Shown in pieces: positions 62,863 through 64,000 of a stretch of 64,000 nucleotides of DNA. Position 1 is the first letter of the stretch; the number at the start of each line of letters is the position of its first letter. The stretch comes from Cyclobacterium sp. SYSU L10401. Its GTDB lineage: Bacteria > Bacteroidota > Bacteroidia > Cytophagales > Cyclobacteriaceae. Made by a program: the position numbers and the translations under genes. The notes under the pieces are model-generated. The model had not been told where the DNA came from, did not search any database, and worked only from the letters and a program-made list of their open reading frames with translations. Location of the stretch: positions 617,734-681,733 of the forward strand of contig NZ_WOFO01000003.1 of NCBI RefSeq assembly GCF_010993705.1, given 5' to 3'.

Positions 62863-64000
62863 ATGCAGCAAGCCATAACTTTATTTTCCCTGAATACCAT
62901 CATCAAGGAATGCCTGGACAAGCAGCTCTCCCCCACTTATTGGGTCATTGCAGAAATTGGTGAGATAAGAGAAGCTGTACGAGGGCATGCCTATCTGGAC
63001 CTGGTGGAGAAGACAGATGGGGAGATTCGGGCGAAGATGAGAGGTAATATTTGGGCCTACAGCTATCAGGCCATAAAAAGGAAGTTTCAGGGCACCACCG
63101 GCCAGCCGCTTAAAAGCGGCATGAATATCCTGGCTTTGGTCAATGTGCAGTTCCATGAACTCTATGGCATCAGCCTGGTCATCAAGGATATTGACCCAAA
63201 TTTTACGCTTGGAGAAAGGGCAAGAAGAAGACAGGAAATCATTGAACGCTTACAATCAGAGGGATTATTAGAGCTCAACAGACAGTTTGTCCTTCCTGCC
63301 GTAAGCCAGAAAATTGCCGTCATCAGTTCGGTTACAGCTGCCGGATATGGAGACTTTATCAACCAATTGGATCAAAATCCATATGGATATAAGGTTCATT
63401 ATCAGCTGTATCAGGCAGCCATGCAGGGAAAATCAGCTGCCGCTGAAATCATTGATGCCATCCAACAGATCGAAGAAACCGCTCCCGGATTTGACCTGAT
63501 AGTGTTGATAAGGGGTGGTGGAGCGCAAACAGACCTGGATTGCTTTGATGACTATGACCTGGCTAAAGCTATTGCCAATGCTGCCCTCCCCATAGTAACC
63601 GGTATCGGACATGAAAGGGATGAATCTATTGCAGATCTGGTAGCCCATACCCAGCTCAAAACCCCCACAGCAGTGGCCAGCTTTATTTTATCCGGATTTC
63701 GTGAATTCGAAGATAACCTCCAACACAGTTTGATCCGAATAGAAAGATGGGTCCAAAGCAGGATCAAGCAGGAATCAGAGGGCATTATGGATCAAACCCA
63801 TTTATTAAAGAACCTTTTTCAGGGCAAAATCAATGAGAAAATGCTTTTTTTGGATCGCATATCCCAACAATCCATGCGCTCGGCACTGCATAAAATAGAA
63901 AAAGATACCATCAAGGTAAACAATAATGGAAAATACCTCCATAAAGCGGCTTTGACCTGCATAAGTAAAGCCGCTGATAAGTTGAATCAACTTGAAAAGA
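62863..64000 (+). CDS. xseA: Exonuclease VII large subunit (3' partial)
   Basis: The frame opens at the ATG at 62863 (MQQAITLFSLNTIIKECLDK) and runs off the right edge without a stop, covering about 379 residues. It has the N-terminal OB-fold (YWVIAEIGEIREA, then GHAYLDLVEK) and the catalytic domain with VISSVTAAGYGDFINQL, then LIVLIRGGGAQTDLDCFDDY and VVTGIGHERDESIADLVAHT, continuing PTAVASF. The coiled-coil C-terminal part is reached (from about residue 280). Exonuclease VII degrades single-stranded DNA in both directions. Confidence 0.93.
   Translation, partial: MQQAITLFSLNTIIKECLDKQLSPTYWVIAEIGEIREAVRGHAYLDLVEKTDGEIRAKMRGNIWAYSYQAIKRKFQGTTGQPLKSGMNILALVNVQFHELYGISLVIKDIDPNFTLGERARRRQEIIERLQSEGLLELNRQFVLPAVSQKIAVISSVTAAGYGDFINQLDQNPYGYKVHYQLYQAAMQGKSAAAEIIDAIQQIEETAPGFDLIVLIRGGGAQTDLDCFDDYDLAKAIANAALPIVTGIGHERDESIADLVAHTQLKTPTAVASFILSGFREFEDNLQHSLIRIERWVQSRIKQESEGIMDQTHLLKNLFQGKINEKMLFLDRISQQSMRSALHKIEKDTIKVNNNGKYLHKAALTCISKAADKLNQLEK

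Overview
The window looks like a chromosomal segment of a Bacteroidota bacterium, most likely of the Cytophagales (Cyclobacteriaceae-like). The pointers are a Por/type IX secretion C-terminal sorting domain, TTG/TAnnTTTG promoters and few Shine-Dalgarno sites, a hybrid-type periplasmic propeller sensor kinase, a bifunctional HisB, a transketolase split into two genes, a menaquinone gene and many SpII lipoproteins. No rRNA, CRISPR array, phage or intact insertion sequence was seen. The finer taxonomic placement is an inference.

Layout. 1-1.5 kb: the C-terminal end of a large secreted HYR/PKD adhesin-like protein. 1.7-5.7 kb: a complete bacterial RNA-repair pair, hen1-pnkp, with overlapping reading frames. 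5.7-7.0 kb: a long gene-poor stretch. 7.0-21.9 kb: an accessory island holding a G+C-rich orphan gene of foreign look, a 1893-residue Rhs/YD-repeat protein with a variable C-terminal domain, a 928-residue orphan whose N-terminus resembles contractile-injection-system-linked proteins, two paralogous small acidic proteins and a FISUMP lipoprotein. 22.0-26.8 kb: a LuxR-type regulator and a propeller histidine kinase with its NarL-type response regulator. 27.4-29.9 kb: a large orphan lipoprotein gene flanked by two direct copies of a ~310 bp intergenic repeat, with a third, shorter copy at 1.5 kb. 30.4-35.8 kb: a hydrolase, a GH53 gene remnant, a YceI lipoprotein, a broken ktrB potassium channel gene followed by an intact ktrA, and tRNA-Ser(GCU). 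35.9-64 kb: mostly housekeeping genes (lipid kinase, surE, FAH-family, M23 peptidase, bcp, split transketolase, argS, glutathione peroxidase, menA, UspA, SUI1/YciH, a HemA-like gene, hisGDCB, TPR protein, dolichyl-P-mannose-synthase-like GT2, LolE-like permease, NamZ, fmt, an ECF sigma module and the start of xseA).

The most interesting points are as follows. A short ORF ahead of hisG encodes a peptide with a Trp-His-His-Ala-Asn-His run directly behind a near-ideal Bacteroidota promoter, which suggests ribosome-mediated attenuation of hisGDCB. The HemA-like protein next to the his operon has proline where glutamyl-tRNA reductase has its catalytic cysteine. The Rhs island lacks an obvious secretion apparatus and an obvious immunity gene. 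A dispersed hairpin repeat family brackets one lipoprotein gene. The ktrB gene carries at least three lesions while its regulatory partner ktrA is intact.
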